Positions 50,132 to 59,087 are shown, numbered from the stretch's first letter. The stretch: 64,000 bases of DNA from FEN-1219 sp963728995 (GCA_963728995.1 CAVSMD010000004.1:558001-622000), one strand, 5' to 3'. Made by a program: numbers and translations. Notes: a model not told the origin generated them from the sequence alone.

Positions 50132-50772
50132 GGCGCACGCGTCACGGTGTAGAGCTCGATAGTACCGCGCAGCTCGCCCGCAGCATTGACGCCGGCGATC
50201 TTCCATGTCTCGGTGTAGCTACCCATCAGGCCCTCGAACTCGCCGCTGCCGCCTGCGACGACCCCCGCTCGATTTGGCGCGAGCGCGAGCTCGACCGAGC
50301 CCTCCCAGGCCGAGCCCCGCGTGTATCCGGCCCGCATGAGCGCGGCATCGAGCGCACCGCCCGCCTCACCGGGCGCCCGCAACAGCAGTGCTCCGCGGGC
50401 GGGGATCAGCACCGACCATGCCGTCGTGGGCCCGCCGCCGGCGTGGGCCCAGTGCCGCGCCGCAACGCCCACGACTTGGCCGGCAGAGTCCCTGAGCTTG
50501 AACTGCTCGATCAACAGCGGCGCACTGGCGAACTTGGCCGGCAGGGCCAGAGCACCTTGCTCGCTCACTGACCGCAAACCGCCGGCCGTTCCGTCCGTGG
50601 CCGCGATGCGATCGGCTGGCAATCGAATCACGAACTGCTCGGCACGGCCGCCGTTCGCGACCACCGACGTCTGCGACGGCAACCGATCGTGCGCGGCCCA
50701 TGGTACGAAGTGGGCCGCGGCCAGCGTCCCGCCGACGCCCACGGCGATTGCCAACAGGAATAGAGTTCTCAT
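50128..50772 (-). CDS. Membrane-anchored periplasmic protein of unknown function (first of pair)
   Basis: A 214-residue protein with an N-terminal signal or anchor (FLLAIAVGVGGTLAAAHF) and a periplasmic domain ending GELRGTIELYTVTRAP. No known motif. It is the first gene of a two-gene unit, coupled to the next gene by a 4-base overlap. It lies 100 bases after gshA on the same strand, so it may be read through from gshA. Confidence 0.7.
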   Translation of the reverse strand: MRTLFLLAIAVGVGGTLAAAHFVPWAAHDRLPSQTSVVANGGRAEQFVIRLPADRIAATDGTAGGLRSVSEQGALALPAKFASAPLLIEQFKLRDSAGQVVGVAARHWAHAGGGPTTAWSVLIPARGALLLRAPGEAGGALDAALMRAGYTRGSAWEGSVELALAPNRAGVVAGGSGEFEGLMGSYTETWKIAGVNAAGELRGTIELYTVTRAP

Positions 50773-50872
50773 ACCGGTTCCAAGCCGATCGGGCCGCCAG
50801 TATCCTCGCGCAGCCCCCCCGCGACGGTTAACGAAATCACAAAACGCCGTGCCTGCGCGCGCGGGAACGCCG

Positions 50873-52477
50873 TCACACGGCGGCGAAATAATCCTCGAGA
50901 TAGGCCCCGAAAGGGCGTCCGTCCTGGCGTTCCAGAGCCGCGGCCTCCTTTAGAGAGGCGCTAGCGGTCGCCGCGAGCGAGTCCTCGCGCTCGGGGGCCA
51001 ACGCCAAAGTCTCAAAGTACGCCGCATGGCTCCGCGCCAATGACAGCGTGTACTCGAAGAAGGAGGCGTGCTCCCGTCGCAACGCGTCGAGCAGGGCCGC
51101 CGACGGCGTGCGTTCGGGCTCGGCCAGGGCCGTCCTCGCAAGCTCGACGGCCGATGCATAATCAGCACCGTCGGTATCCAGAAGCTCCGCGATCGCCATG
51201 ACGTCACGCAGCAGCTCGGTGCCGCATTCGCCGAGCGATTGGCTTCGACCGTCGACGACAATCGTGAGTCCCGGTCGCCGGCCTTCTCGCGCGACGGTCA
51301 GGTCGCGCGCATCGATCTCCGCCTGCTCTGTTGCATCGATCGGTGGACTTTCCGTCAACAGGCAGCGAAGCAACAGCGCCTCGAGCAGACGCAGCTCGTT
51401 TTGATTCATGCCGACCGGGTCGGCACAGTTCAAATCGAGCGTTCGCACCTCGACGTAGTCCACGCCATTGTGCTCTAACGCCACGAGCACCCGGCTCGAG
51501 CTCGCCTTGCTGGGCTTCGGACGAATCGTGCTGTAGTACTCGTTCTCGATCTGCAAAATGTTTGCATTGAGCTGCCGATAGTCGCCGTCGACGACCACGC
51601 CGATGGCGGCGTAGCGCGGGTCCTCCGTCGTGACGGCCGCACGCATACCCGCGACGTACTCGGCCAAGGAATTTGCGCGGATGCTGAGCCGTCCCTGACT
51701 CTTGTTTCGATAACCGAGATCGCTCATGCGCAACGACGTAGCGAAAGGCGCGTGCCACGTATCCCGGTCGAGCTCCGTCAGAAGGTCGTGACCTTCGGGC
51801 CGAAACGACTTGGACAGCGCGGGAGAAGCGCCAAACAGATACGTGACTAGCCACGCGCAGCGACGATAATTACGCACGAGCCCCATGAGCTCGCTCGACC
51901 GGAACTCGGCCAGCGGCTCGTTTCGTTGCTCGCGCTCACGATATTCGGGCCAAAACTCCAGTGGCAATGAGTAATTGAAATGCACGCCCGCAATCGCTTG
52001 CATCGTTCGGCCATAGCGATGACCGAGCCCTCGCCGGTAGATCGTCTTCATGCGGCCGGGATTCGAATTGCCGTAGTACGCAATCGGGATTTCGTCGTTG
52101 CTGCCGAGCGGGCACGGCATGCTGGCGGGCCACAACAGCTCGCCTCGCAGACGGCGGTGAATGAAGGCGTGCAAGTCGCAGAGGAACTGCAGCGTCTCCC
52201 AGGTGCTGTGCAATGGCGGAGTCACGAGCTCGGGCAAAGCCTCGGAATAATCCGTGGTGATGTACGGGTGAGTCAGCGCCGCACCGAGGGCGACTGGATG
52301 CGGCGTATGTGCGAGATGCCCGTTCGCCGTCACTCGCAGACTTTCCTTCTCGACGCCTCGCAAACCGCGGCGTACCAGAACGGCGTGGTCGCGCAACCAT
52401 TCGAGCCTCGCGACCAGGGCACCGGAACGGCCACGAGAGGGCGGTGCGTGCGTGCTCGACAAGGTCTGGGGCTCCAC
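50873..52477 (-). CDS. gshA: Glutamate--cysteine ligase
   Basis: A 534-residue E. coli-type (class 1) GshA, the first enzyme of glutathione synthesis. Motifs are RGLRGVEKESLRV near the N-terminus, TTDYSEALPELVTPP, VHFNYSLP and YVEVRTLDLNCADPVGMNQNEL (in part). Length is close to E. coli (518). The start is GTG 52477; no Shine-Dalgarno is evident, and a perfect minus-strand -10 box stands only 16 bases upstream, which would make the leader about 9 bases. Confidence 0.94.
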   Translation of the reverse strand: MEPQTLSSTHAPPSRGRSGALVARLEWLRDHAVLVRRGLRGVEKESLRVTANGHLAHTPHPVALGAALTHPYITTDYSEALPELVTPPLHSTWETLQFLCDLHAFIHRRLRGELLWPASMPCPLGSNDEIPIAYYGNSNPGRMKTIYRRGLGHRYGRTMQAIAGVHFNYSLPLEFWPEYREREQRNEPLAEFRSSELMGLVRNYRRCAWLVTYLFGASPALSKSFRPEGHDLLTELDRDTWHAPFATSLRMSDLGYRNKSQGRLSIRANSLAEYVAGMRAAVTTEDPRYAAIGVVVDGDYRQLNANILQIENEYYSTIRPKPSKASSSRVLVALEHNGVDYVEVRTLDLNCADPVGMNQNELRLLEALLLRCLLTESPPIDATEQAEIDARDLTVAREGRRPGLTIVVDGRSQSLGECGTELLRDVMAIAELLDTDGADYASAVELARTALAEPERTPSAALLDALRREHASFFEYTLSLARSHAAYFETLALAPEREDSLAATASASLKEAAALERQDGRPFGAYLEDYFAAV

Positions 52478-52492
52478 GATGCCGGGGGCGCA

Positions 52493-52498
52493 ATTATA
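52493..52498 (-). promoter_or_regulatory. Perfect -10 box (TATAAT) for gshA
   Basis: TATAAT on the minus strand, read 52498 to 52493. It predicts a start near 52486, about 9 bases before the gshA GTG. No -35 at 16-18 bases is convincing. Confidence 0.45.
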
Positions 52499-52578
52499 GG
52501 CGTGGATTGCGATCGATGCCGGTTCAGCGTAGGTTCACGAGAACGGCGTAGCCTCGTGGCTCGAGGAGAGTCTTACGG

Positions 52579-52911
52579 ATGCCCGCAGTCCGATATCGAG
52601 TAGCCATCGCCTGCGTCGTGTTCGCGGCGACGCCCGCTTACGCATTTCGTTGCGGCACGCGACTCATATCGCCTGGCGACAACGCGGATAAGCTACTGCA
52701 CTTCTGCGGCGCACCGGTCTCGGTGCAGACGCGGCTCGCCCAGCGGTCGTACGTGGACGATCTAGGCAGGACGTACTTCATCCCCGGGCTCGTGCAAGAG
52801 GTCGTGGTCGAGGAATGGACCTACAACCTCGGTCCGCATCAATTCATGCGCGTGGTACGGCTCGAAAACGGTTTCGTGGCCGAGATCAAGCAACTCGGCT
52901 ACGGGTATTGA
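52579..52911 (+). CDS. DUF2845 small exported protein
   Basis: A 110-residue protein with a signal peptide (~1-22, ending AYA-F) followed by the DUF2845 pattern FRCGTRLISPGDNADKLLHFCGAP: the two cysteines Cys25 and Cys43 probably form a disulfide. The C-terminal half (VEEWTYNLGPHQFMRVVRLENG) is strand-rich. Function unknown; such proteins are secreted in many Gammaproteobacteria. GGAGAG lies about 8 bases before the ATG. Its end overlaps the convergent 94-residue gene by 13 bases. Confidence 0.85.
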   Translation: MPAVRYRVAIACVVFAATPAYAFRCGTRLISPGDNADKLLHFCGAPVSVQTRLAQRSYVDDLGRTYFIPGLVQEVVVEEWTYNLGPHQFMRVVRLENGFVAEIKQLGYGY

Positions 52912-53183
52912 CCACTCGCTGCGCGCAGCAGCGGCACTTGCTCCATCTCGTAGCCGATCACTTCATGCGTATGGGGATCGTGGATCGGCTTGCCACGACG
53001 AAAGCAGCCCGTCGTGCGCGCCGTGCGCTCGAACTCCTCTTCGGATTCCACCGGCTCGAGGGACACTGTTCCGTCCGGCAATCGGACGAGTCGCTGTGCG
53101 CCCTTGCCGAGCTGCCCCGCATGCCAACGTCGGTCCACATTTTCGCCAAGCACCAGCGCGATGATCTCGATGCTTCCGTCCAT
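52899..53183 (-). CDS. Conserved hypothetical protein, 94 residues
   Basis: A small soluble protein starting MDGSIEIIALVLGENVDRRW, with PDGTVSLEPVESEEEFERTAR and DPHTHEVIGYEMEQVPLL. The ATG at 53183 is chosen because GGAG stands 8 bases upstream; an in-frame start at 53276 would lengthen it by 31 residues with no sign of conservation. No domain recognised. Confidence 0.6.
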   Translation of the reverse strand: MDGSIEIIALVLGENVDRRWHAGQLGKGAQRLVRLPDGTVSLEPVESEEEFERTARTTGCFRRGKPIHDPHTHEVIGYEMEQVPLLRAASGQYP

Positions 53184-53280
53184 GTCTAGTCTCCGCGTGC
53201 CGCTGACCTCCGGGTCACCATGCAGAGTTAAGCAACCTCCGTGCCACGAAGAGTCCAACTTAGTAGAAACAATCACTTAC

Positions 53281-53300
53281 GTAGATCACGCGTGATCTAC
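53281..53300. promoter_or_regulatory. Perfect 20-bp palindrome upstream of bactofilin
   Basis: GTAGATCACGCGTGATCTAC equals its own reverse complement over all 20 bases. It sits between the divergent starts of the 94-residue gene (53183) and the bactofilin gene (53420), 120 bases before the latter. A dimeric-regulator operator is the simplest reading; there is no U-tract to make it a terminator. Confidence 0.5.
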
Positions 53301-53419
53301 CTCTCAACCCGATGCGACAAAATTTGCCACGTCAAAGGCGAAATGTCGCCGCGTGACACAGGTCCCAGGACGAACGACGGGTATCGGTTACGGTCGCTAC
53401 CTGTTCACGGAGACACTCC

Positions 53420-53845
53420 ATGCTGAAGTTCAAGCGCCGGATGCACGATGCGACCAATGGGCCGAAAACCTATGTGGCGCCCTCGACGAAGATCGTCGGC
53501 ACGATCTCCGGTCAAGGCTCATACATGTTCTGCGGCACGATCGAGGGGGACTGCGACATCAGTGGCCCAGTGACGTTGGCAGAAGGCGGACGGTGGAAGG
53601 GAACCATCAAGGCAACGGATATCATGGTGGCCGGCACCGTGGAAGGCGATGTGATCGCGGAGCAGCGCGTGGAAATCGCCGGCACGGCACGAGTCTCTGG
53701 AAGCCTGTCGGGCCACTCGATCGCCGTCGCGGAGGGCGCTGTGATCGAGGGAGACATCACAGTCAAAAGCGGGGCGGCGCCCGTCAGCTTCCAGGAGAAG
53801 CGCGGCGAACCCGTGGCTGCCGTGAAGGTCCACGCAAACTCATAG
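53420..53845 (+). CDS. Bactofilin family cytoskeletal protein
   Basis: A 141-residue bactofilin (DUF583): residues ~15-125 are a run of short beta strands (right-handed beta helix) with regular hydrophobic and Gly positions, such as VGTISGQGSYMFCGTIEGDC, GPVTLAEGGRWKGTIKATDI and VEIAGTARVSGSLSGHSIAV. It polymerises without nucleotide and positions peptidoglycan or polarity factors. No M23 peptidase neighbour, a common partner, is present here. The stop overlaps the convergent hydrolase by 6 bases. Confidence 0.93.
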   Translation: MLKFKRRMHDATNGPKTYVAPSTKIVGTISGQGSYMFCGTIEGDCDISGPVTLAEGGRWKGTIKATDIMVAGTVEGDVIAEQRVEIAGTARVSGSLSGHSIAVAEGAVIEGDITVKSGAAPVSFQEKRGEPVAAVKVHANS

Positions 53846-54835
53846 AGCGCGTTCGAGCTCCACCAGCACAGCTCGGTCGAGCCAGCTACGCAAGCGATAG
53901 CTCTCGATAAACGCGCAATGGCCGCCGTGCGGGAAGACGTCGATCGTCAACGCGCTGGTGACGGCGACGTCGGCCAAATCTTCCATCGGAACCACGGGAT
54001 CATCGGCTGCCGCGATGATGCGAGTCGGCACTGTCAGCCGCGCGAGGGCGTCCCCGGTGATCGAATACCCGCGTAGATAAGAATCCAGATCCGGGAACCC
54101 CGCGTAGCGCGTCGCAAAGAATTCAGTCGTCTCCGTCAGCGTCCGGAATCTACGGAGATCCCCGAAATCATACAGCCTCGGGAAGCAGGCGGCTTTCGCC
54201 CGCAGGCTACGGCGCCAACGACGCAGAAAGTACTCGCGGTAGATCCATAGCCCCTCCTCGAGCGCATGCATCGTGCTGTGCGGTCGAAGCACGGGGCACA
54301 CGGCTACCACGCCGCTCAGGTCTATCGCGGTTGCGGCCGTCCGCGCCGCGACGCGCAGGGCGAAGTTGCCACCGAGCGAATGGCCGACCAAGAAGGTCCG
54401 CAAGGCCGGGTGCGCGACCGTTATGCGTTTTACCGCACCGACGACCTCATCGATCCGGCAGGAGTGGAACAGCTCCGGGTTCAGCGCGAAGGTGTCGCCG
54501 TGATCGCGGAAATTCAGGCGGAACACGTCGAAGCCCGCGTCGTAGAGCCGACCGCCAGTGGACAAAACGTAGCTCGCGGCTGCGCTGCCCTCCCATCCAT
54601 GTAACAAAATCACGAGTCCGCGCGTGGCGTTGGCCTGGGCGCTGTAGTGGCCCAACAACCGCACGCCGGCCCCGCAATCCAGGATCTCGTCGCGCGCAAC
54701 CGCGAGCAGCCGGCTGGCCTGGAGCCCCAGCCAGCGCTGCCGAAACGGCCACCCTGCCAGCAAGGATTGAACATGGCAGTGGCGAAGCCCGACAGGCGGT
54801 TTGAACGCACTTACAAGGTGCGGCTTACGCTGCAT
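53840..54835 (-). CDS. Alpha/beta hydrolase (YheT-like)
   Basis: A 331-residue cytoplasmic hydrolase. FKPPVGLRHCHVQSLLAGWP is the YheT-type start, LHGWEGSAAASY the oxyanion region, and GHSLGGNFALR the nucleophile elbow. The catalytic Asp is in AADDPVVP and His in GGHCAF. Substrate unknown; E. coli YheT is likewise unassigned. The start at 54835 is supported by the family alignment, not by a Shine-Dalgarno. Confidence 0.9.
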   Translation of the reverse strand: MQRKPHLVSAFKPPVGLRHCHVQSLLAGWPFRQRWLGLQASRLLAVARDEILDCGAGVRLLGHYSAQANATRGLVILLHGWEGSAAASYVLSTGGRLYDAGFDVFRLNFRDHGDTFALNPELFHSCRIDEVVGAVKRITVAHPALRTFLVGHSLGGNFALRVAARTAATAIDLSGVVAVCPVLRPHSTMHALEEGLWIYREYFLRRWRRSLRAKAACFPRLYDFGDLRRFRTLTETTEFFATRYAGFPDLDSYLRGYSITGDALARLTVPTRIIAAADDPVVPMEDLADVAVTSALTIDVFPHGGHCAFIESYRLRSWLDRAVLVELERAL

Positions 54836-54927
54836 AGTTATAGACTTGGAGCTGGTTGCAACCGTGAGTCGAGCCGAAGACCCCGGGGCCGCAATAAGAA
54901 CTATAACAATGATCCCCAGTCGCCCGC

Positions 54928-56979
54928 ATGCCGAGTACCACCTTTAATTTCGGACTGAAGCACCGCTATCTGATATCGGTGGTCACTCTCGCGGCCGGCG
55001 TGGGCGTCGCTCTCGCCGTGCTGTTGTATCTGCTCTCCAAGGGCTCCCTGTCGATTGTAGGCTTCGGAGCGTATCTGTTCGGTTGCGTAGCCGTGGCCGC
55101 CGGTCTCGCCCTCTGGCTGATGCGCAGATTGATCGACAGCTTTGCGCGGCCGCTGCGCGACGTGACCACTGTGCTAGCGAACGCAGCGCGGGGAGATTTC
55201 GACGCCGTCGCGAGCTTCGGCGATGCAACCGAGCTACGCGACCTAGCAGCAGCCGTAAACGCCATGCGCACGAGCCTGCGCACGAGCACGATATCGCGTG
55301 ACCACCTCGACCGCTTGTTATCGAGCATGGGTGAAGCGTTGTTGATCACCGACATGAACGGTCGGATCGAGCGTGCGAACACCGCAGCCGGCGAGCTCTT
55401 CGGCCATCCGGAAATGGAACTCGTCGGTAGACTGGCCGACGAGCTCATTCTGTCCAACGATCGCCGTCGGGCGGAAGGCGTTGCTTCTCGGCCGCGCGAA
55501 GGCACGATTTTGCGCCCCGACGGCTCGACGGTCAGCGTTTCCTATACCGTGGCGAACGTGAAAAACGACCGCAACGAGATCGTGAATAAGGTCTACGCGG
55601 CTCACAATATCGACGAGCGCAAGCGAGTCGAGCAACGCATTCGCTACCTGGCCAGAACCGATTCACTGACGAAGATCGCCAACCGCATGCAATTCCAGCA
55701 TCTGCTGCAGCAGGCGATTGCGCGTGCGCGCCGCAGCCAACAGTACGTGGCAATTCTCTATCTCGACGTCGACCGGTTCAAAGACATCAATGATACCTTC
55801 GGTCACTCGGCCGGCGACACGAGCCTGGAGATTTTCGCGCGGCGCATTCTTGCCGAGCTCGGCGAAAACGCGCATGCGGGTCGATTGGCGGGCGACGAAT
55901 TCGCCGTGCTAATCACGGGCTTCGAACGCCTCGACGCTATGCAGCAGTACTTGAGCGAGCTAGCCCCGCGGCTGTTGCAAGCCGCCGGCAAGCCGTTCCA
56001 GGTGCATGGCGAGGAGATCTTTCTAACGGCCAGCATGGGTATCGCGATCTATCCACGCGACGGCGACAACGTCATCGATCTCATCCGGAACGCCGATGCC
56101 GCGCTCTATCAGGCGAAGAAAGCCGGCGGCAACTGCTTCGAGTGGTACTCGGCCGACATGAACACCGAGGCGGTCGAGCGGCTAATGTTGAAGAGCAAGC
56201 TGAGGCGGGCTCTGGAGCGGGATGAATTGCGCATCCACTACCAGCCCAAGTATCGGCTCAACACGGGCCGCCTCGAGGGCGCAGAAGCCCTATTGCGCTG
56301 GGATCTGCCGGAGCGCGGCATCGTTCTGCCTTCAGACTTCGTGCCCCTCGCCGAAGAAACCAATTTGATACTCCAGCTCGGCGACTGGGTCTTGAATCGC
56401 GTTTGTGCGGACTACCGGGCGTGGCAACGTGCTGTACCTTCGCCCTGCCGCGTTTCGGTCAACTTATCGCTGCGACAACTACGGCAACGCCGCTTCCTCG
56501 ATCAGGTTCGCGATACCTTTCGTGCCCACGGCGTATCGCCGACATCGCTCGAGCTCGAGATTACCGAGACGACGCTCATGGAAGACCCGGAGCGCACGAT
56601 CCGCATTCTGGATGCGCTTTACGGGATGGGACTGCACCTCGCGATAGACGACTTCGGCACCGGCTATTCGTCGTTGAGCGCGCTCCAGCAATTCCCGATA
56701 AGCACTCTGAAGATCGACCAATCGTTCGTGCGTAACGTCGCCGTCGACCGCGACGATGCCGCGATCGTCGACGCGATCATCCAGATGGGCCACAGCTTGC
56801 AGCTCGAGGTCGTGGCAGAAGGCGTCGAGTCCGAGGCGCAGCTGGAGTTCCTCCGGCAGCATCGCTGCGATTTCGCGCAGGGTCACTTGTTCGGCGACTC
56901 CGTAACGGCCGACCAGTTCTGTGAGTTACTGATCGCCGAGGCGGAGGGCAGCGGAAAATATCGCGCGCTGTTCGCTTGA
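54928..56979 (+). CDS. Membrane PAS-GGDEF-EAL c-di-GMP enzyme
   Basis: A 683-residue protein: two N-terminal transmembrane helices (~15-37, ~44-65), HAMP (~66-118), PAS (~123-235), GGDEF (~240-405, signature AGDEF) and a complete EAL domain (~420-670; EALLRW, NLSLRQL, EITETT, DDFGTGYSS, LKIDQSF, AEGVES). The EAL set is complete; AGDEF variants can be active cyclases. Net activity is not predictable from sequence. No periplasmic loop of note, so input comes through HAMP/PAS. Confidence 0.92.
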   Translation: MPSTTFNFGLKHRYLISVVTLAAGVGVALAVLLYLLSKGSLSIVGFGAYLFGCVAVAAGLALWLMRRLIDSFARPLRDVTTVLANAARGDFDAVASFGDATELRDLAAAVNAMRTSLRTSTISRDHLDRLLSSMGEALLITDMNGRIERANTAAGELFGHPEMELVGRLADELILSNDRRRAEGVASRPREGTILRPDGSTVSVSYTVANVKNDRNEIVNKVYAAHNIDERKRVEQRIRYLARTDSLTKIANRMQFQHLLQQAIARARRSQQYVAILYLDVDRFKDINDTFGHSAGDTSLEIFARRILAELGENAHAGRLAGDEFAVLITGFERLDAMQQYLSELAPRLLQAAGKPFQVHGEEIFLTASMGIAIYPRDGDNVIDLIRNADAALYQAKKAGGNCFEWYSADMNTEAVERLMLKSKLRRALERDELRIHYQPKYRLNTGRLEGAEALLRWDLPERGIVLPSDFVPLAEETNLILQLGDWVLNRVCADYRAWQRAVPSPCRVSVNLSLRQLRQRRFLDQVRDTFRAHGVSPTSLELEITETTLMEDPERTIRILDALYGMGLHLAIDDFGTGYSSLSALQQFPISTLKIDQSFVRNVAVDRDDAAIVDAIIQMGHSLQLEVVAEGVESEAQLEFLRQHRCDFAQGHLFGDSVTADQFCELLIAEAEGSGKYRALFA

Positions 56980-57057
56980 GCCCCGCTAATGCACCCGGCC
57001 GGACGTCTGGGGTATATTCGCGCTCGCGGACCTGTTCGATTCCAAAGAGGTAACGTT

Positions 57058-57408
57058 ATGAGAATGCTGACGTCTTGCGCCATGGCCGCCCTTCTCGGCT
57101 CCTTCGCCTATGCCGCGGCCGCTTGTGAGAGTCCCACGGTCGTCTCCGTTCCCGACGGCAAGACCTCGACGCTAGAGCAAATGCTCGCCGCCCAAAAGGA
57201 CGTCAAGGCATATCAGGCGAAGATGGACGCGTATCTAGCCTGCATAGACGCCGAAGCCGCGGGCCAAGGCGAGCAGGCTCCGAACGATTACAAAGCGTTG
57301 ATGGTCAACCGGCACAACGCAGCGGTTGCCGAAATGGAGGGCGTCGCCGCCGCCTTCAACGATCAGATCAAGGCCTACAAGACCGCCAATCCTGCGTCCG
57401 CGAAATAG
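57058..57408 (+). CDS. Small exported protein, 116 residues
   Basis: A signal peptide (~1-21, ending AAAAC or AYA) is followed by a helical mature protein with two cysteines (Cys22, Cys61). It has KTSTLEQMLAAQKDVKAYQAKMDAYLACIDA (in part) and a NDYKALMVNRHNAAVAEMEGVAAAF helix. The ATG at 57058 is chosen: AGAGG stands about 8 bases upstream. A TATATT box (57013-57018) could be its -10. Conserved in related Gammaproteobacteria as hypothetical; function unknown. Confidence 0.75.
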   Translation: MRMLTSCAMAALLGSFAYAAAACESPTVVSVPDGKTSTLEQMLAAQKDVKAYQAKMDAYLACIDAEAAGQGEQAPNDYKALMVNRHNAAVAEMEGVAAAFNDQIKAYKTANPASAK

Positions 57409-57448
57409 CGGACCACGACTTGGGGGGTCGACGGACGCGGCCTCGGAA

Positions 57449-57673
57449 TTATCTATCGAGCTCCTCGAACTTGCGCTTCAGGTCATACCGGTCATCGGTC
57501 ACGATTCGTTCGAGCACCTTTACGCGCTCCTCCAGCTGCTCGAGCTGCTGTTGCCAAGCGATTCTGTCGGTGGCCTCGTCGCGCCGCAGATGCTTGCTTT
57601 GCATCCTCAAACTGATGAGTTTGTAGCCGAAGACGATGGCAACTATCGCGATTACGAACTCGAATACGGTCAT
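57449..57673 (-). CDS. PspB/PspC-like envelope-stress membrane protein (last gene of psp operon)
   Basis: A 74-residue protein with one N-terminal transmembrane helix (FVIAIVAIVFGYKLISL) and a C-terminal helix, LEERVKVLERIVTDDRYDLKRKFEELD. That helix repeats the pattern of the PspC C-terminus encoded just upstream (LQRLEKYVTSDRYRLDREFEQL). The size and topology are those of PspB or a PspD-like accessory. GGAGG stands 10 bases before the ATG. The gap to pspC is 43 bases, same strand. Confidence 0.75.
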   Translation of the reverse strand: MTVFEFVIAIVAIVFGYKLISLRMQSKHLRRDEATDRIAWQQQLEQLEERVKVLERIVTDDRYDLKRKFEELDR

Positions 57674-57716
57674 CGACGAGCGACCTCCCCGTCCAAGTCA
57701 CGCTAAGCAAACATGC

Positions 57717-58112
57717 TCATTCTTTGAGCTGCTCGAACTCCCGGTCGAGCCGGTAACGGTCCGACGTCACGTACTTTTCGAGCCGCTGTAGTCGGGCGTC
57801 GAGGTCCCGGAAACGATAGCGGACGTTCGACAAGCTGCCATGCGGGTTGGCCCGCACTTGACGCTCCACGGGATCCACTTCCTCGCGGTCGTCCGCACCA
57901 TACGTGCGAGTCGGCAGCAGGAACCCGAGCAGAATGTAGGCCGCGACGACGAGCGGTGGTGAAAACAGCGCGGCCAACACGGCCAGCACGCGGGTTACGG
58001 CAAGATCGAGGCCGAAATAGTCCGCGAGACCTGCGCAAACGCCGAATATCGTGCCGCGGCTCGGAATCCGGTACAGGCGGTTGATGAGCCCCGCGCCCCG
58101 ACCCCTCCTCAT
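57717..58112 (-). CDS. pspC: Phage shock protein C
   Basis: A 131-residue PspC: a PspC domain (~10-65) with RIPSRGTIFGVCAGLADYFG and one transmembrane helix (LAALFSPPLVVAAYILLGFLL), then a cytoplasmic or periplasmic coiled-coil tail. It senses envelope damage with PspB and releases PspA/PspF. The ATG at 58112 is chosen from the family start. It is 49 bases after pspB. Confidence 0.92.
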   Translation of the reverse strand: MRRGRGAGLINRLYRIPSRGTIFGVCAGLADYFGLDLAVTRVLAVLAALFSPPLVVAAYILLGFLLPTRTYGADDREEVDPVERQVRANPHGSLSNVRYRFRDLDARLQRLEKYVTSDRYRLDREFEQLKE

Positions 58113-58161
58113 GGCGCCGCTCCGCCCGTGGCAGCGGGACTGCCGACCGTCACACGAGCGG

Positions 58162-58395
58162 TCATAGCTTCTTCCTCCAGTCCGGCACATGATCGTCGAG
58201 AATCGTCTCGAGGGCATTCACGCGGCTCTCCATGCTCTGGCTTTCCTTCCAGAGGTCCTCGAGCATCCTGTGCTCGTCGTCCGAGAGGCCCTTGGTCGCC
58301 TTCCACTTCGTCGTGTAGTGCATGATGACGACGAGCGGTAGCACCACGGTCATGAAGATGACGCTCAGCACAAACATCGCTTGAGTCCCTTGCAT
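58162..58395 (-). CDS. pspB: Phage shock protein B
   Basis: A 77-residue PspB, the family length, with one N-terminal transmembrane helix (FVLSVIFMTVVLPLVVIMHYT) and a charged C-terminal helix (LSDDEHRMLEDLWKESQSME, SRVNALETILDDHVPDWRKK). Together with PspC it signals membrane stress to PspA. It lies 5 bases after pspA. Confidence 0.93.
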   Translation of the reverse strand: MQGTQAMFVLSVIFMTVVLPLVVIMHYTTKWKATKGLSDDEHRMLEDLWKESQSMESRVNALETILDDHVPDWRKKL

Positions 58396-58400
58396 CGGTG

Positions 58401-59087
58401 TCAGGCCGGCGTATTACCGCCACCCTTTTGCCCGGCGCGCTTCGACTTTAGGTCGCGCAGCTCCTTTGCAACGGCATCCTCGCTCTCGAGATCCGCGAAT
58501 TCGTCCTTTAGGCCCTTTTTGTTACCCAGGTCATAGGCCTCCACGTAGGCCTCCATGTCGTCGATGCGGCGCTCGAATTGATCGAAGCGAATGAACGCAT
58601 CGTCTATACGGGAGCTGTGCAAGCGCTTGCGGACCTCCAAGCGGCGACTCGCGGTCTGCTGGCGCGAGAAGATCGCCTGCTGCCGCGTCTTCGCATCGAG
58701 GAGCTTCTCTTCGAGTCGCACGATGTCCTCATTCAACTTCTCGAGGCCGTTACCGAGCGCCTGGAGCTGGCTACGCAGCGCATCGGCTGCAGCCGTGACG
58801 CGTGACTTCTCGGCGAGAGCCGATTTGGCGAGGTCCTCCCGGTCCTTGTCGAGGGCCAGCTCGGCCTTGGCCTGCCAGTCTCGAGACTCCCCCTCGAGCG
58901 CCGTGAGCGAGCGCGTGATCTCCTTTCGGTCCGCGATTGCCCGGGCGGCCGTCGAACGCACTTCGACCAGGGTGTCCTCCATCTCCTGGATCATCAGGCG
59001 TACCAGTTTTTCCGGGTCCTCGGCCTTGTCGAGGATCGAATTGATGTTCGAGTTCACGATGTCGGTGAAGCGCGAGAAGATACCCAT
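58401..59087 (-). CDS. pspA: Phage shock protein A
   Basis: A 228-residue PspA/IM30 protein: amphipathic start MGIFSRFTDIVNSNINSILD followed by a long coiled coil. It binds stressed inner membrane and, when free, inhibits PspF. The ATG at 59087 is chosen because MGIFSRF is the invariant family start; the frame extends to 59132. The -24/-12 promoter is 34-49 bases upstream. Confidence 0.96.
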   Translation of the reverse strand: MGIFSRFTDIVNSNINSILDKAEDPEKLVRLMIQEMEDTLVEVRSTAARAIADRKEITRSLTALEGESRDWQAKAELALDKDREDLAKSALAEKSRVTAAADALRSQLQALGNGLEKLNEDIVRLEEKLLDAKTRQQAIFSRQQTASRRLEVRKRLHSSRIDDAFIRFDQFERRIDDMEAYVEAYDLGNKKGLKDEFADLESEDAVAKELRDLKSKRAGQKGGGNTPA

